Origin: Gallionella sp.
GTDB lineage: Bacteria; Pseudomonadota; Gammaproteobacteria; Burkholderiales; Gallionellaceae
Length of the DNA: 55,575 nucleotides
Assembly (NCBI GenBank): GCA_028689145.1
Contig: JAQTWT010000014.1
Span: 1 to 55,575, forward strand
Direction of reading: 5' to 3'
Under the pieces are notes generated by a model. That model did no database searches, was not told the origin of the DNA, and saw only the letters and a list, made by a program, of their open reading frames with translations. A program made the position numbers and the translations under genes. Position 1 is the first letter of the stretch, and each line of letters starts with the position of its first letter. This document shows positions 28,853 through 36,750 of the stretch, piece by piece.

Positions 28853-28893
28853 AGTGCGGTTCCTGAAAATACAAAGTGCGGCAACGCCGCACT
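28853..28893 (-). promoter_or_regulatory. Candidate translational operator in the thrS leader
   Basis: On the minus strand AGTGCGGC-GTT-GCCGCACT forms an eight-pair hairpin (28893-28875), followed by TTTGTATTTTCAGGAA and a second CCGCACT (28859-28853) abutting the ATG. The upstream AGTGCGG can pair with either CCGCACT. The second pairing would enclose the AGGA ribosome-binding site. This gives two mutually exclusive states. ThrRS represses thrS through leader stems in E. coli; homology to that operator is not claimed. Confidence 0.45.
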
Positions 28894-28986
28894 CGAGATG
28901 TTGTTAGATTAAGCGCCCGATCAAGGGCGAGAATTGTATCCTAAAGCAGTGTGAGCTTCAAACGAAAATGCGCCGGCTGAATTGAT

Positions 28987-29175
28987 TTAATTCGGGGTCT
29001 TCTGTTGCTTCTCCCGGTTAATTTTCGCCATCCGCAAAAACGTCGCCATCTCTTCCACCCAACGCAACTTCTGCTCCGGGGTTAGCTGGCGAAATGCGCG
29101 CAGCCGTTCATCGCTGACGTAGTAAGTGCGGTCGCCGGGATCAAAAGGGAGAGTTAAATCAGATGGATTTTCCAT
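28987..29175 (-). CDS. Small conserved-looking hypothetical protein
   Basis: A 62-residue soluble protein, using the ATG at 29175 (a GTG one codon upstream is also possible). DRTYYVSDERLRAFRQLTPEQKLRWVEEMATFLRM looks like a short alpha-helical protein of the sort often found next to toxin-antitoxin genes. I do not recognise a function. It lies 26 bases after the two-helix membrane protein gene on the same strand. The composition is more AT-rich than the flanking core genes. No clear ribosome-binding site is visible. Confidence 0.55.
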   Translation of the reverse strand: MENPSDLTLPFDPGDRTYYVSDERLRAFRQLTPEQKLRWVEEMATFLRMAKINREKQQKTPN

Positions 29176-29201
29176 CACGCTATTTGTTTTATTCGAAGCC
29201 T

Positions 29202-29600
29202 TTAGCTCATCGACTCATCATGTTTTATTACCTGATCAAAAACAATGTCTAAATGCGTGACCAACTGCTGGCGCCTTCCCTCTAACACTGGCCTTTTACG
29301 GATGTTGATATCCCTATTTATTCCATTGCTAAGCTGTTTATCAATCATTTCAATTTCAGCAGAAATGTACTGAAGGATATTATTGATCGCTGAAAGTCTA
29401 GCGGTCAGATCAGCCGCATTTGCTTGGCGAGAAAGAGCGTACTCTGACTTTTCCTGCGCTGATGCTGATCTTTGGAGTTCAATCCGTGTCAGATTAAGCT
29501 CCATTCGTTGCAATTCAAGCTCATCTCGTTGCAAGAGAATGGTAAAGATTATTCCTGCAAATGCGCATGCAGAAAAGAACGCATTAACTACACCAAACAT
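29202..29600 (-). CDS. Membrane-anchored coiled-coil hypothetical protein, 5' end uncertain
   Basis: From the ATG at 29600 the protein has 132 residues: one membrane helix (VVNAFFSACAFAGIIFTILL), then a long coiled coil (RDELELQRMELNLTRIELQR) and a helical tail. The same frame stays open for 44 more codons (to 29732) and encodes a convincing extra helix (NIIGAVILGLLTIQCLVAVAVYF) plus the HPDWQARGQFGDM linker. This matches the common two-helix version of such proteins. That extension has no ATG, GTG or TTG start and is preceded directly by an in-frame TAA. A frameshift or lost start is therefore likely, and the gene may be a decaying or 5'-damaged member of the family. Function unknown. Confidence 0.55.
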   Translation of the reverse strand: MFGVVNAFFSACAFAGIIFTILLQRDELELQRMELNLTRIELQRSASAQEKSEYALSRQANAADLTARLSAINNILQYISAEIEMIDKQLSNGINRDINIRKRPVLEGRRQQLVTHLDIVFDQVIKHDESMS

Positions 29601-29732
29601 ATCACCAAACTGCCCGCGCGCCTGCCAGTCTGGATGTGCAAAATATACAGCAACAGCTACCAGGCACTGAATAGTTAAGAGCCCGAGTATTACTGCTCCG
29701 ATAATATTGAGGTGTTTTTTTATTTCGTTAGT

Positions 29733-29913
29733 TTAAGCTCACGTCGAAGTTAAATGCTGACAAACATTTACTTTTTCAGAGTAGCCTCAACTATACAGAT
29801 TTAAAGAGGCTAAGCTCGGATTAGATTTGCGTGTTTTGAATTTTATTTAAAATTCTGATCACTCAAAAATCATTCAATCCTGTCCACGTTGGCTTACTCT
29901 CTCGAATGAGGTG
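29733..29913. other. AT-rich gap with two palindromes
   Basis: No gene seen. TAGCCTC/GAGGCTA (29782-29812) and the perfect GAATTTTATTTAAAATTC (29838-29855) are palindromes downstream of hicB. Either could act as a terminator, but neither has a clean T tract. Confidence 0.4.
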
Positions 29914-30132
29914 TTAAGCAGCCAGAGCCACTTCAACAAAAGTGCTTTTTGACGCAGGCAGCGGGATTTGAAGTCCACTTGCTTTTATGTCTTCAAGATG
30001 AAACTGGATTGCTTCTTCAATAAGCGCAAGCGCTTCTGCTTCCGTTTCGCCGACTGCGATGCATCCAGGCAAATCCGGGACAAAAGCACCGTAACTGGAA
30101 GAACCTTTTTCAACAACGACCATGTAGCGCAT
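29914..30132 (-). CDS. hicB: HicB-family antitoxin
   Basis: A 72-residue protein with the partial RNase-H fold of HicB: MRYMVVVEKGSSSYGAFVPDLPGCIAVGET followed by EAEALALIEEAIQFHLEDI. The C-terminal DNA-binding segment is very short, so autoregulation may be weak or need the toxin. It lies four bases after hicA with a good AAAGGAG ribosome-binding site. It neutralises HicA by binding it. Confidence 0.9.
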   Translation of the reverse strand: MRYMVVVEKGSSSYGAFVPDLPGCIAVGETEAEALALIEEAIQFHLEDIKASGLQIPLPASKSTFVEVALAA

Positions 30133-30136
30133 GTAA

Positions 30137-30325
30137 TTACTCCTTTAACCCAGCCTGTTTGAGCGCACTGTTTAATGTACCGGGAGGAACATCTACGCTC
30201 GGCTTGCCCGCAACGGTAACGGTACCCGGTTTCGTGCTGTGGTGTAATTGGCGATGGCTACCGCGCTGACGCACGACAAGCCAACCATCTTTTTCCAACA
30301 ACCGCAATAACTCAGATACTTTCAT
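30137..30325 (-). CDS. hicA: HicA-family mRNA interferase toxin
   Basis: A 62-residue dsRBD-like toxin, using the ATG at 30325 (MKVSELLRLLEKDGW); a TTG two codons upstream is less likely. The catalytic histidine is in RQRGSHRQLHH, and VTVAGKPSVDVPPGTLNSALKQAGL is the usual C-terminal half. HicA cleaves mRNA when not bound by HicB. The toxin-first order is typical of the family. The pair sits in an AT-richer islet between thrS and tldD, consistent with horizontal gain. Confidence 0.9.
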   Translation of the reverse strand: MKVSELLRLLEKDGWLVVRQRGSHRQLHHSTKPGTVTVAGKPSVDVPPGTLNSALKQAGLKE

Positions 30326-30385
30326 GCGCAAATACTACGCCTGTAGATGGGAAATGCAAAACATTCATGTTGGCGTATCTAATAA

Positions 30386-30408
30386 GGCGTATTGCCATAC
30401 GCCCCTAC
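30386..30408. repeat. Single GTAG-headed REP palindrome at the end of tldD
   Basis: GGCGTATTGCCATACGCC followed by CCTAC. On the minus strand the GTAG head contains the tldD stop codon TAG (30407-30405). A partial second half (GGCGTATC, 30372-30379) lies nearby. Same subfamily as 5237-5321. Confidence 0.85.
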
Positions 30409-31859
30409 GCCGTTCCGCCCACCGTCAACCCGTCTATTCTTACCGTCGGCTGTCCCACGCCGACCGGGACGCTCTGGCCTTCCTTGCCGCAGGTACCGAC
30501 ACCGGGATCGAGCGCCATGTCGTTGCCGATCATCGAGATGCGCGTCAGCACGTCTGGGCCGTTGCCGATCAGGGTTGCACCTTTGACCGGATGGGTGATT
30601 TTGCCGTCTTCGATCATGTAGGCTTCGGCTGTGGAAAACACGAATTTGCCGCTGGTAATATCCACCTGCCCGCCGCCGAAATTCACCGCGTACAGACCGT
30701 GTTTCACCGAGGCAATGATCTCCTGCGGGTCTTTGTCGCCATTCAGCATGTAGGTGTTGGTCATGCGCGGCATCGGCAAATGCGCGTAGGATTCGCGCCG
30801 CGCGTTACCGGTGACCGGCACACCCATCAGCCGCGCGTTAAGTGTGTCCTGCAGATACCCCTTGAGAATGCCATTCTCGATCAGTGTAGTGCATTGGGTG
30901 GGATTACCCTCGTCATCCATCTGCAACGAACCGCGTCGGCTGGAAAGCGTGCCGTCGTCCACCACGGTCACGCCCTCGGACGCGACGCGCTCGCCGACGC
31001 GACCGGAGAATGCCGAGCTGCCCTTGCGGTTGAAGTCGCCTTCCAGTCCGTGACCGATCGCTTCGTGCAGCAGGATACCCGGCCAGCCGTTGCCCAGCAC
31101 CACGGTCATGTTGCCCGCCGGGGCCGGTGCAGCATCCAGATTGATTGCGGCCTGATGCACCGCCTGCGCGGCATATTTGCGCAGCATCGCGTCGTCGAAA
31201 TAATCGTAATTGAACCGTCCGCCGCCGCCCGCCGAACCTTGCTCGCGGCGACCATTACTCTCGATGATGACCGTGACCGACAGACGCACCAGCGGGCGAA
31301 TGTCGGCATTCATCAGGCCGTCGCTGCGCGCCACCATCACCACTTCATATTCGCCGGCCAGCCCGGCCATCACCTGCACCACGCGAGGATCGAGTGCGCG
31401 CGCATAACCTTCGATGCGTTCCAGCAACGCGACTTTGTCGGCATCCTTGAGGCTGGCAATCGGGTCGTGCGGCAGATAGATTTCGCGCCGCGAGCCGTGA
31501 TGCAATAACGGCACGCTTTGTGCGTCACCCTGTTCGGCAATCGCACGTGTGGCTCGCGCCGCGCTTTCCAGCGCGTTCAGGCTGATGTCGTCGGAATAGG
31601 CGAAGGCGGTTTTCTCGCCGCTCACCGCACGCACGCCGACCCCCTGATCGATGTTAAAGCTGCCGGATTTGACGATGCCTTCCTCCAGCGACCAGCTCTC
31701 GGCGCGGCTGTACTGGAAATACAAATCGGCGTAATCGAGGCGGTGCGCCATCATGCTGGCGAACACCTGCTCGATGTCGCGCGTCTGAATCGAATGCGAA
31801 GCCAGCAGCGATTGTTCAGCCGTGGCGAATAACTGGTCAAACGGCACAGCCTGAGTCAT
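30405..31859 (-). CDS. tldD: Metalloprotease TldD
   Basis: A 484-residue subunit of the TldD-TldE protease, which degrades peptides and processes modified peptides. I chose the ATG at 31859 ([11 protein letters not shown]); the longer frame runs into the nitrilase gene. The metal motif HEAIGH is at 265-270, with the partner [19 protein letters not shown] just after. It lies 11 bases after the nitrilase gene in the conserved yhdP-nitrilase-tldD cluster. TldE (PmbA) is not in the window. The stop codon is provided by a REP palindrome. Confidence 0.95.
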   Translation of the reverse strand: MTQAVPFDQLFATAEQSLLASHSIQTRDIEQVFASMMAHRLDYADLYFQYSRAESWSLEEGIVKSGSFNIDQGVGVRAVSGEKTAFAYSDDISLNALESAARATRAIAEQGDAQSVPLLHHGSRREIYLPHDPIASLKDADKVALLERIEGYARALDPRVVQVMAGLAGEYEVVMVARSDGLMNADIRPLVRLSVTVIIESNGRREQGSAGGGGRFNYDYFDDAMLRKYAAQAVHQAAINLDAAPAPAGNMTVVLGNGWPGILLHEAIGHGLEGDFNRKGSSAFSGRVGERVASEGVTVVDDGTLSSRRGSLQMDDEGNPTQCTTLIENGILKGYLQDTLNARLMGVPVTGNARRESYAHLPMPRMTNTYMLNGDKDPQEIIASVKHGLYAVNFGGGQVDITSGKFVFSTAEAYMIEDGKITHPVKGATLIGNGPDVLTRISMIGNDMALDPGVGTCGKEGQSVPVGVGQPTVRIDGLTVGGTA

Positions 31860-31870
31860 GGCATTCACCT

Positions 31871-32722
31871 TTAACAACCGTGCAAAATACGGTGCGACAA
31901 CGCGGGCAGGCTGGCTCGCAGGCTGGCCTGATAAGATGGGTTCACATCGGCAATCACCACGCCGGAACCGCGCGGCAGCCTGTCCAGCACCCGCCCCCAC
32001 GGATCGACCACCATGCTGTTGCCATGCGTCTCACGACCGTTGACGTGATAGCCGCCCTGTGCGGAAGCGATGACATAAGCCAGATTTTCGATGGCACGTG
32101 CGCGCACCAGCACTTCCCAGTGCATCTTGCCGGTAGTTTCGGTGAATGCCGATGGCAGTACGATGATGTCCACATTTTTCATCGCACGGAACAGTTCGGG
32201 AAAGCGCAAGTCGTAGCAGACCGCCAGACCGATGCGTCCGAACGGGCTATCCACGACCACGACCTGATTGCCCGGCTCGATGGTCTTGGCTTCGTCATAG
32301 CGTTCGTTACCCAACTCCAGACCGAACAGGTGGATCTTGTCATAACGCGCCACTTGCTTACCCTGTTCGTCAAACACCAGACAGCTATTCAGCACTTTGC
32401 CGGGTTCGTTGGATGCCAGCGGGATCGAGCCACCCACCAGCCATACCTTGTGTTGGCGAGCGGTTTCGCCGAGAAACGACTGGATCGGCCCCTGCCCCGG
32501 CTGTTCGCGCACCTTGACCTTGTCCTGATCGTTCATGCCCATAATGGCAAAAAATTCCGGCAGCACCACCAGACGCGCTCCCTGCTCGGCGGCTTTGGCG
32601 ATAAGGCGGCGCGCCTCGCTCAAATTACCCGCCACATTCGGGCCGGAAGCCATCTGGATGGCGGCGACCTTAAACGCGCTGATTGGTGCGGCATGTTGCT
32701 GGGTGGGATTTTCCTGAGACAT
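31871..32722 (-). CDS. Carbon-nitrogen hydrolase (nitrilase/omega-amidase-like, Nit family)
   Basis: A 283-residue nitrilase-superfamily amidase. The catalytic triad is visible: E56 in [11 protein letters not shown]129 in RYDKIHLF and C169 in [13 protein letters not shown]. The related Nit1/NitA enzymes hydrolyse deaminated glutathione as metabolite repair, a likely but unproven role here. Its place between yhdP and tldD is conserved in beta- and gammaproteobacteria. Spacings of 14 and 11 bases indicate one operon. Confidence 0.9.
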   Translation of the reverse strand: MSQENPTQQHAAPISAFKVAAIQMASGPNVAGNLSEARRLIAKAAEQGARLVVLPEFFAIMGMNDQDKVKVREQPGQGPIQSFLGETARQHKVWLVGGSIPLASNEPGKVLNSCLVFDEQGKQVARYDKIHLFGLELGNERYDEAKTIEPGNQVVVVDSPFGRIGLAVCYDLRFPELFRAMKNVDIIVLPSAFTETTGKMHWEVLVRARAIENLAYVIASAQGGYHVNGRETHGNSMVVDPWGRVLDRLPRGSGVVIADVNPSYQASLRASLPALSHRILHGC

Positions 32723-32736
32723 GAATTACTTTCCGT

Positions 32737-35700
32737 TTATTGATTGATTAAATAAGTTTCATTTTCCTTGGCAGGCACTTCTTTCTTAACCGGCCCCTCG
32801 CCAATCTTGACCACATTCGGGTCGCTCCAAGTGCCGCTGACATTGTATTCAAACGACACCAACTTATCGAGCGGATTACCCAGCACTTTGTTGACGATGA
32901 GCGAACCAATACCCACCACCGGTCCTGCGGCAAACGCGCCAAGCAGGGATACACTGTCGCCGATAGTCGGCAGCACTACCACGCGCAAATTCTGCGTTTC
33001 GCGATTCAGATCGACACTGCCCTTCATGGTCACTTTGGCGGACGATCCGTCAATATGAAAATCCTGTGTATCCATCACACCATGCCGGATGGTCGCATTG
33101 CCGTTAATATTGTCAAACTGAAAACCGTCACTGAACACGTCGGTAAAATCCAGCGTGATTCGCTTGGGTAAAGCCTGCAAACTGAGGACGCTGAGCAATT
33201 TACCGATACCAGGCTCCATCTTGATAAACTGTCCCTTGCCGGTATCCAGTTTGAGCGTGCCGTCCAGAGTAGCATAACCAAACTCATCCGGTGAACCGGC
33301 CCACAACAAGTTGGCAACCAGTTTTCCGCTACCGTTCTTGACGGCATTCGGATAACCGGAACGCGCCAGTATCTGCCCCGCATCGCTAATATCCAGTTGC
33401 AGATTGACTTGCGTCTGCTCATTGCCACCGCGCCAAATGCCATCTCCGGTCAAACTACCGTCCGGATTGGTGACACGCAGGCGACGCAACCGCCAATCAG
33501 CCCCTTCCGGATGTCCAACCAGCTCGAAGCGACCAACTTGCTTGCCTTTTATTTGCAGGTTCTCGATCCCAACTTCCAGCGCGGGCAGGCTATCGGGACG
33601 GGTAGTCTGTGCAGTCTGCAGTGCTTTGCCGGAAGTGGACGAGAGCTGCACAGGCTGATCTTCGTCCGATAGTTGCAGATTACGCAGCCGTGCAATGAGC
33701 TTCCCGCCTGTTTCAAAACCGTGCGGTTGCCATACAACTTCACCGTTCACCGCATTACTGGACAACTGCGCGGCCAACCCCTCGCCGCGCTTGGCCGCAT
33801 TGATACGCACCCGATTGATAGCTTGCCCATAGCCGGTAATTTTATCGATCGACAGATTTACCCCGGTAATCGGCAGCGCCGGACCGGGGCCTGACGAAAC
33901 GCTTGCCAAGCCCTCCCATCCTTGCATCGACAACACTGGCAGGCTGCCGATTATTCGCACGCCGTCTTTACCGCGTAAAATCTCTCTCGCACCTTCGGCT
34001 TTAGCCGGTCTAAGCCGATCGCCGAACCTCACCACACCGCGCCTAACCAACATCGCCCCGTTTTCTTCGCGCCGCACCAGCCTTACACTCAACAGATTGC
34101 CCAGTTGGGCGCTAATGAGATCCTGCCCATCGTCAATATTCTTCTTTTCCATATGAAACGGCATCACAGCATTGGCCGGTTTGGCAAAAGGCGGAGGCAG
34201 ACTTGAGCTCAGCCCCTGCAAATTGGAATTGATGACCACCTGTGCGGATTTTTTAACCACATTGATGTCGGCATCCCATTCTGCCCCCCCGCGCAAATAA
34301 TTCAGCAACGGAGACGGTTCGACCTTGCGCAATACATCGAGATTGGTACGCCCTTTAACGCTGGCATGAACCAATCCGCCCTCGCCGGTCTGAACGTTCA
34401 TGCTGGCAGCTCCGCCCAATATTTCTGCCGACACATTACTGGCGGTCATATTCGATTCGGTGAATTTCAACTCGCCGTGCGTCTTGCGCAACAACGGAAC
34501 ACCTTCGCCCAAATTAATATCGTTATCCTGCACGCGCAGGCTACCCGACACTGTCACCGGCTTACTACCCAACAACGGGACACGTACAAACAGCTCGAGA
34601 TGCCCGTTGCCGCTGGCGCTCATCCCGTCGGTGAAGCCGTCTATATAGCCGCGTACCGGGCTTTGCTGGATGTATTGCAAAAATGTATTGCTTGCCCCTG
34701 TCGCATCGCCTTTTACTTCCAATGGCAAATCCTCGCTCATCAGGTCCGGCAGGGTAACCGTGAAGTTTTGCAAATTGGCTCCCAGCGTCGTTGCAAGCGG
34801 AGACTTAACTTCAAGTTTGTTGCCGCGAATCCAGAATTCACCGGCGATGTTTTCGATGCGCGGCCATGACTTGTCGAATTCCACCATGACATCCCGCGCA
34901 TGTCCGCCGATCTCAAGCAGTGCATCCTCGCCCCCGTCCAGCGGAAAATCGCTCAGGTTGCCCTTGATGCGCACGCGAAAATCCTCGGTATGCCCAGCCA
35001 GCATTGCGCCTTCCAGCCAGTCGCTATCTTCCCTGTCCAGTGCCACCAGCGGGGTATAACGGGCGGCCCGCCTGACATCGCCGCGCGTAAGACCAACCGT
35101 CAGATCCAGCACGCCCAGTGTGCCCGCCTTGGTCTGATAACTGCCAAACAAATTGCCCGCCAGATCGTCGTTAGCAACGGCAATATTATCGACGGTGACC
35201 AATAATTCGCCGCGTTTCTTTTGCCATCCGGCCTGCCCGGTAAAAATGGAGAAAAACAACGGTTCGCGCATCACCCCCGGCGCATCGACGGACAATTGAT
35301 GCGATTTGATGTCCAGCATACCGCTTGCGTCGTTGCCGTCCACATCCACCGACAAACCGGAAAACCCGGGCATATCGCCAACTTTACGCACGGCCAGATT
35401 CTCGAATTTCCCCTTGATCTTGTAGCTATCCAGCTTGCCGGACGAACCTTGCCATTGCACGTTCAGGTTGGATACTCTCCCCCTTGGCGCATAGTCATCC
35501 AGTTGGGCGCGAAGCCGTGCATCCAGCGGCAAAAAATTGGCCAAACCGGCGAGACTTTCCAATTGCAGCAAATTAGCGCGCAGCTCGGTGCTGGCGGAGC
35601 TGTTTGCCGTTTCGGTGCGAAAATAAAAATCCGTGGGTTGTAATTCGATGCCGTTCAGCAATCGCATCGCCAGATGTCTGGTGGAAATCTCCATCCCACC

Positions 35701-36645
35701 GTCCAAATATTTCCATACGGCACGCCCGCGCAAATCGAGCAACAGCATTTCCGGTACATCGTCGGCCAGTCTGGTTGCCACATCGAGCAAAGCCAGATCG
35801 GCTGTGACCTGTGCAATTCTGCCGCCATCAAAACCCAACCAGCCGCGCAATGCACCGCGGCCACGGCTAAATTCCTTGGGTAAATCCAGCCAGGGACGCC
35901 ATGCGGTGATATCGGTGTGATCGAGTTGCGTAAACAACTGACCTCTCCACTCGTTCAAGGCATCAAAACTTTTACCGTAAAAATCGCCGCGCACATCCAA
36001 AGGGGTTGCCAGTTCGCCGGGCGGCACGGCACGCATGGCAAACTGGTGATGTTTGAACAGACTCTCAATGTGCACATTCACATCCACCAACACCAGCGGG
36101 GGGGCATCGCGTTTCTCGTCGAGCCAAACGATCAGCGCATCGCGCACCACCATGCGCGACTGGTGCAATAACCAGTCCGCCAAGTCGGCATCATCGCTTT
36201 GCTTGGAAACAGCAATGCCGCCAATGTAAACTTTTCCTTGTGTATCGCGGCGTATCAGCAACTCCGGCCGGTAAATCTCGAGGCTGGCCAAACGCAGTTC
36301 GGCTGTGAATAGAGACATCCACGATACACTGGTGTTTATGTTGGGCAGTACTAAAGCCGGTTGCTGCATCTCATCCAGAATGCGCACATCGCTGAAATTC
36401 AGGCGCGGCCGTAAACCCTGCCAATCCCCCTCGATCTTGCCGATAGTGACCGGATTGCCGATTGCGCTGGCCAGTGAAGCGGTAATCTTGCCGTGATACT
36501 GCTCTATATCCGGCAGTACCCAATAGCGCAGCACGATAATCACCACCGCCACCAGCACAGCCATAACTGCCGACGCGACAATAGCAAGTCGCGTCAACCA
36601 GTTAAGGCTGTGCCAAAGCAGGCGAAAGGGAAATGAATTCAACAT
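32737..36645 (-). CDS. yhdP: YhdP-type AsmA-like envelope protein
   Basis: A 1302-residue protein with one N-terminal membrane helix (about 17-40) and a very long periplasmic beta-rich body typical of AsmA-like/TIGR02099 proteins. YhdP relatives form inner-to-outer membrane bridges that carry phospholipids. The C-terminal part (FNVDGSSAKVTMKGSVDLNRETQNLRVVVLPT-like, in short pieces) is the AsmA_2-type module. Glycine-rich stretches are few and no repeat insert is visible. It is the first gene of the yhdP-nitrilase-tldD operon and divergent from glnE across an inverted repeat. Confidence 0.9.
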   Translation of the reverse strand: MLNSFPFRLLWHSLNWLTRLAIVASAVMAVLVAVVIIVLRYWVLPDIEQYHGKITASLASAIGNPVTIGKIEGDWQGLRPRLNFSDVRILDEMQQPALVLPNINTSVSWMSLFTAELRLASLEIYRPELLIRRDTQGKVYIGGIAVSKQSDDADLADWLLHQSRMVVRDALIVWLDEKRDAPPLVLVDVNVHIESLFKHHQFAMRAVPPGELATPLDVRGDFYGKSFDALNEWRGQLFTQLDHTDITAWRPWLDLPKEFSRGRGALRGWLGFDGGRIAQVTADLALLDVATRLADDVPEMLLLDLRGRAVWKYLDGGMEISTRHLAMRLLNGIELQPTDFYFRTETANSSASTELRANLLQLESLAGLANFLPLDARLRAQLDDYAPRGRVSNLNVQWQGSSGKLDSYKIKGKFENLAVRKVGDMPGFSGLSVDVDGNDASGMLDIKSHQLSVDAPGVMREPLFFSIFTGQAGWQKKRGELLVTVDNIAVANDDLAGNLFGSYQTKAGTLGVLDLTVGLTRGDVRRAARYTPLVALDREDSDWLEGAMLAGHTEDFRVRIKGNLSDFPLDGGEDALLEIGGHARDVMVEFDKSWPRIENIAGEFWIRGNKLEVKSPLATTLGANLQNFTVTLPDLMSEDLPLEVKGDATGASNTFLQYIQQSPVRGYIDGFTDGMSASGNGHLELFVRVPLLGSKPVTVSGSLRVQDNDINLGEGVPLLRKTHGELKFTESNMTASNVSAEILGGAASMNVQTGEGGLVHASVKGRTNLDVLRKVEPSPLLNYLRGGAEWDADINVVKKSAQVVINSNLQGLSSSLPPPFAKPANAVMPFHMEKKNIDDGQDLISAQLGNLLSVRLVRREENGAMLVRRGVVRFGDRLRPAKAEGAREILRGKDGVRIIGSLPVLSMQGWEGLASVSSGPGPALPITGVNLSIDKITGYGQAINRVRINAAKRGEGLAAQLSSNAVNGEVVWQPHGFETGGKLIARLRNLQLSDEDQPVQLSSTSGKALQTAQTTRPDSLPALEVGIENLQIKGKQVGRFELVGHPEGADWRLRRLRVTNPDGSLTGDGIWRGGNEQTQVNLQLDISDAGQILARSGYPNAVKNGSGKLVANLLWAGSPDEFGYATLDGTLKLDTGKGQFIKMEPGIGKLLSVLSLQALPKRITLDFTDVFSDGFQFDNINGNATIRHGVMDTQDFHIDGSSAKVTMKGSVDLNRETQNLRVVVLPTIGDSVSLLGAFAAGPVVGIGSLIVNKVLGNPLDKLVSFEYNVSGTWSDPNVVKIGEGPVKKEVPAKENETYLINQ

Positions 36646-36660
36646 GGATTCAGTATTTAC

Positions 36661-36711
36661 TCGCTAGTCGTTAGTTAAACCAACCGGTGGCTGATAACTA
36701 ACGACTAGCGA
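36661..36711. repeat. Inverted repeat in the yhdP/glnE divergent promoter region
   Basis: TCGCTAGTCGTTAGTTA (36661-36677) and TAACTAACGACTAGCGA (36695-36711) are perfect 17-base inverted arms around a 17-base loop. It is a long hairpin in a 105-base gap that must also hold both promoters. It could be an operator, but the CTAGTCGTTAGT module looks like another dispersed repeat. Confidence 0.8.
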
Positions 36712-36750
36712 CTGGCTTCTAATCATAAGACAATACGCATTCTAACTTGA

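Noticed and set aside
30324..31508. Plus-strand open frame of 394 codons opposite tldD
   Set aside because: It is an antisense shadow rich in His, Arg and Ala, and crosses the REP element. TldD motifs are intact on the minus strand.
34270..36120. C7/G7 runs in yhdP as phase-variation sites
   Set aside because: They are short, unlinked to surface-variation genes and common in GC-rich DNA.
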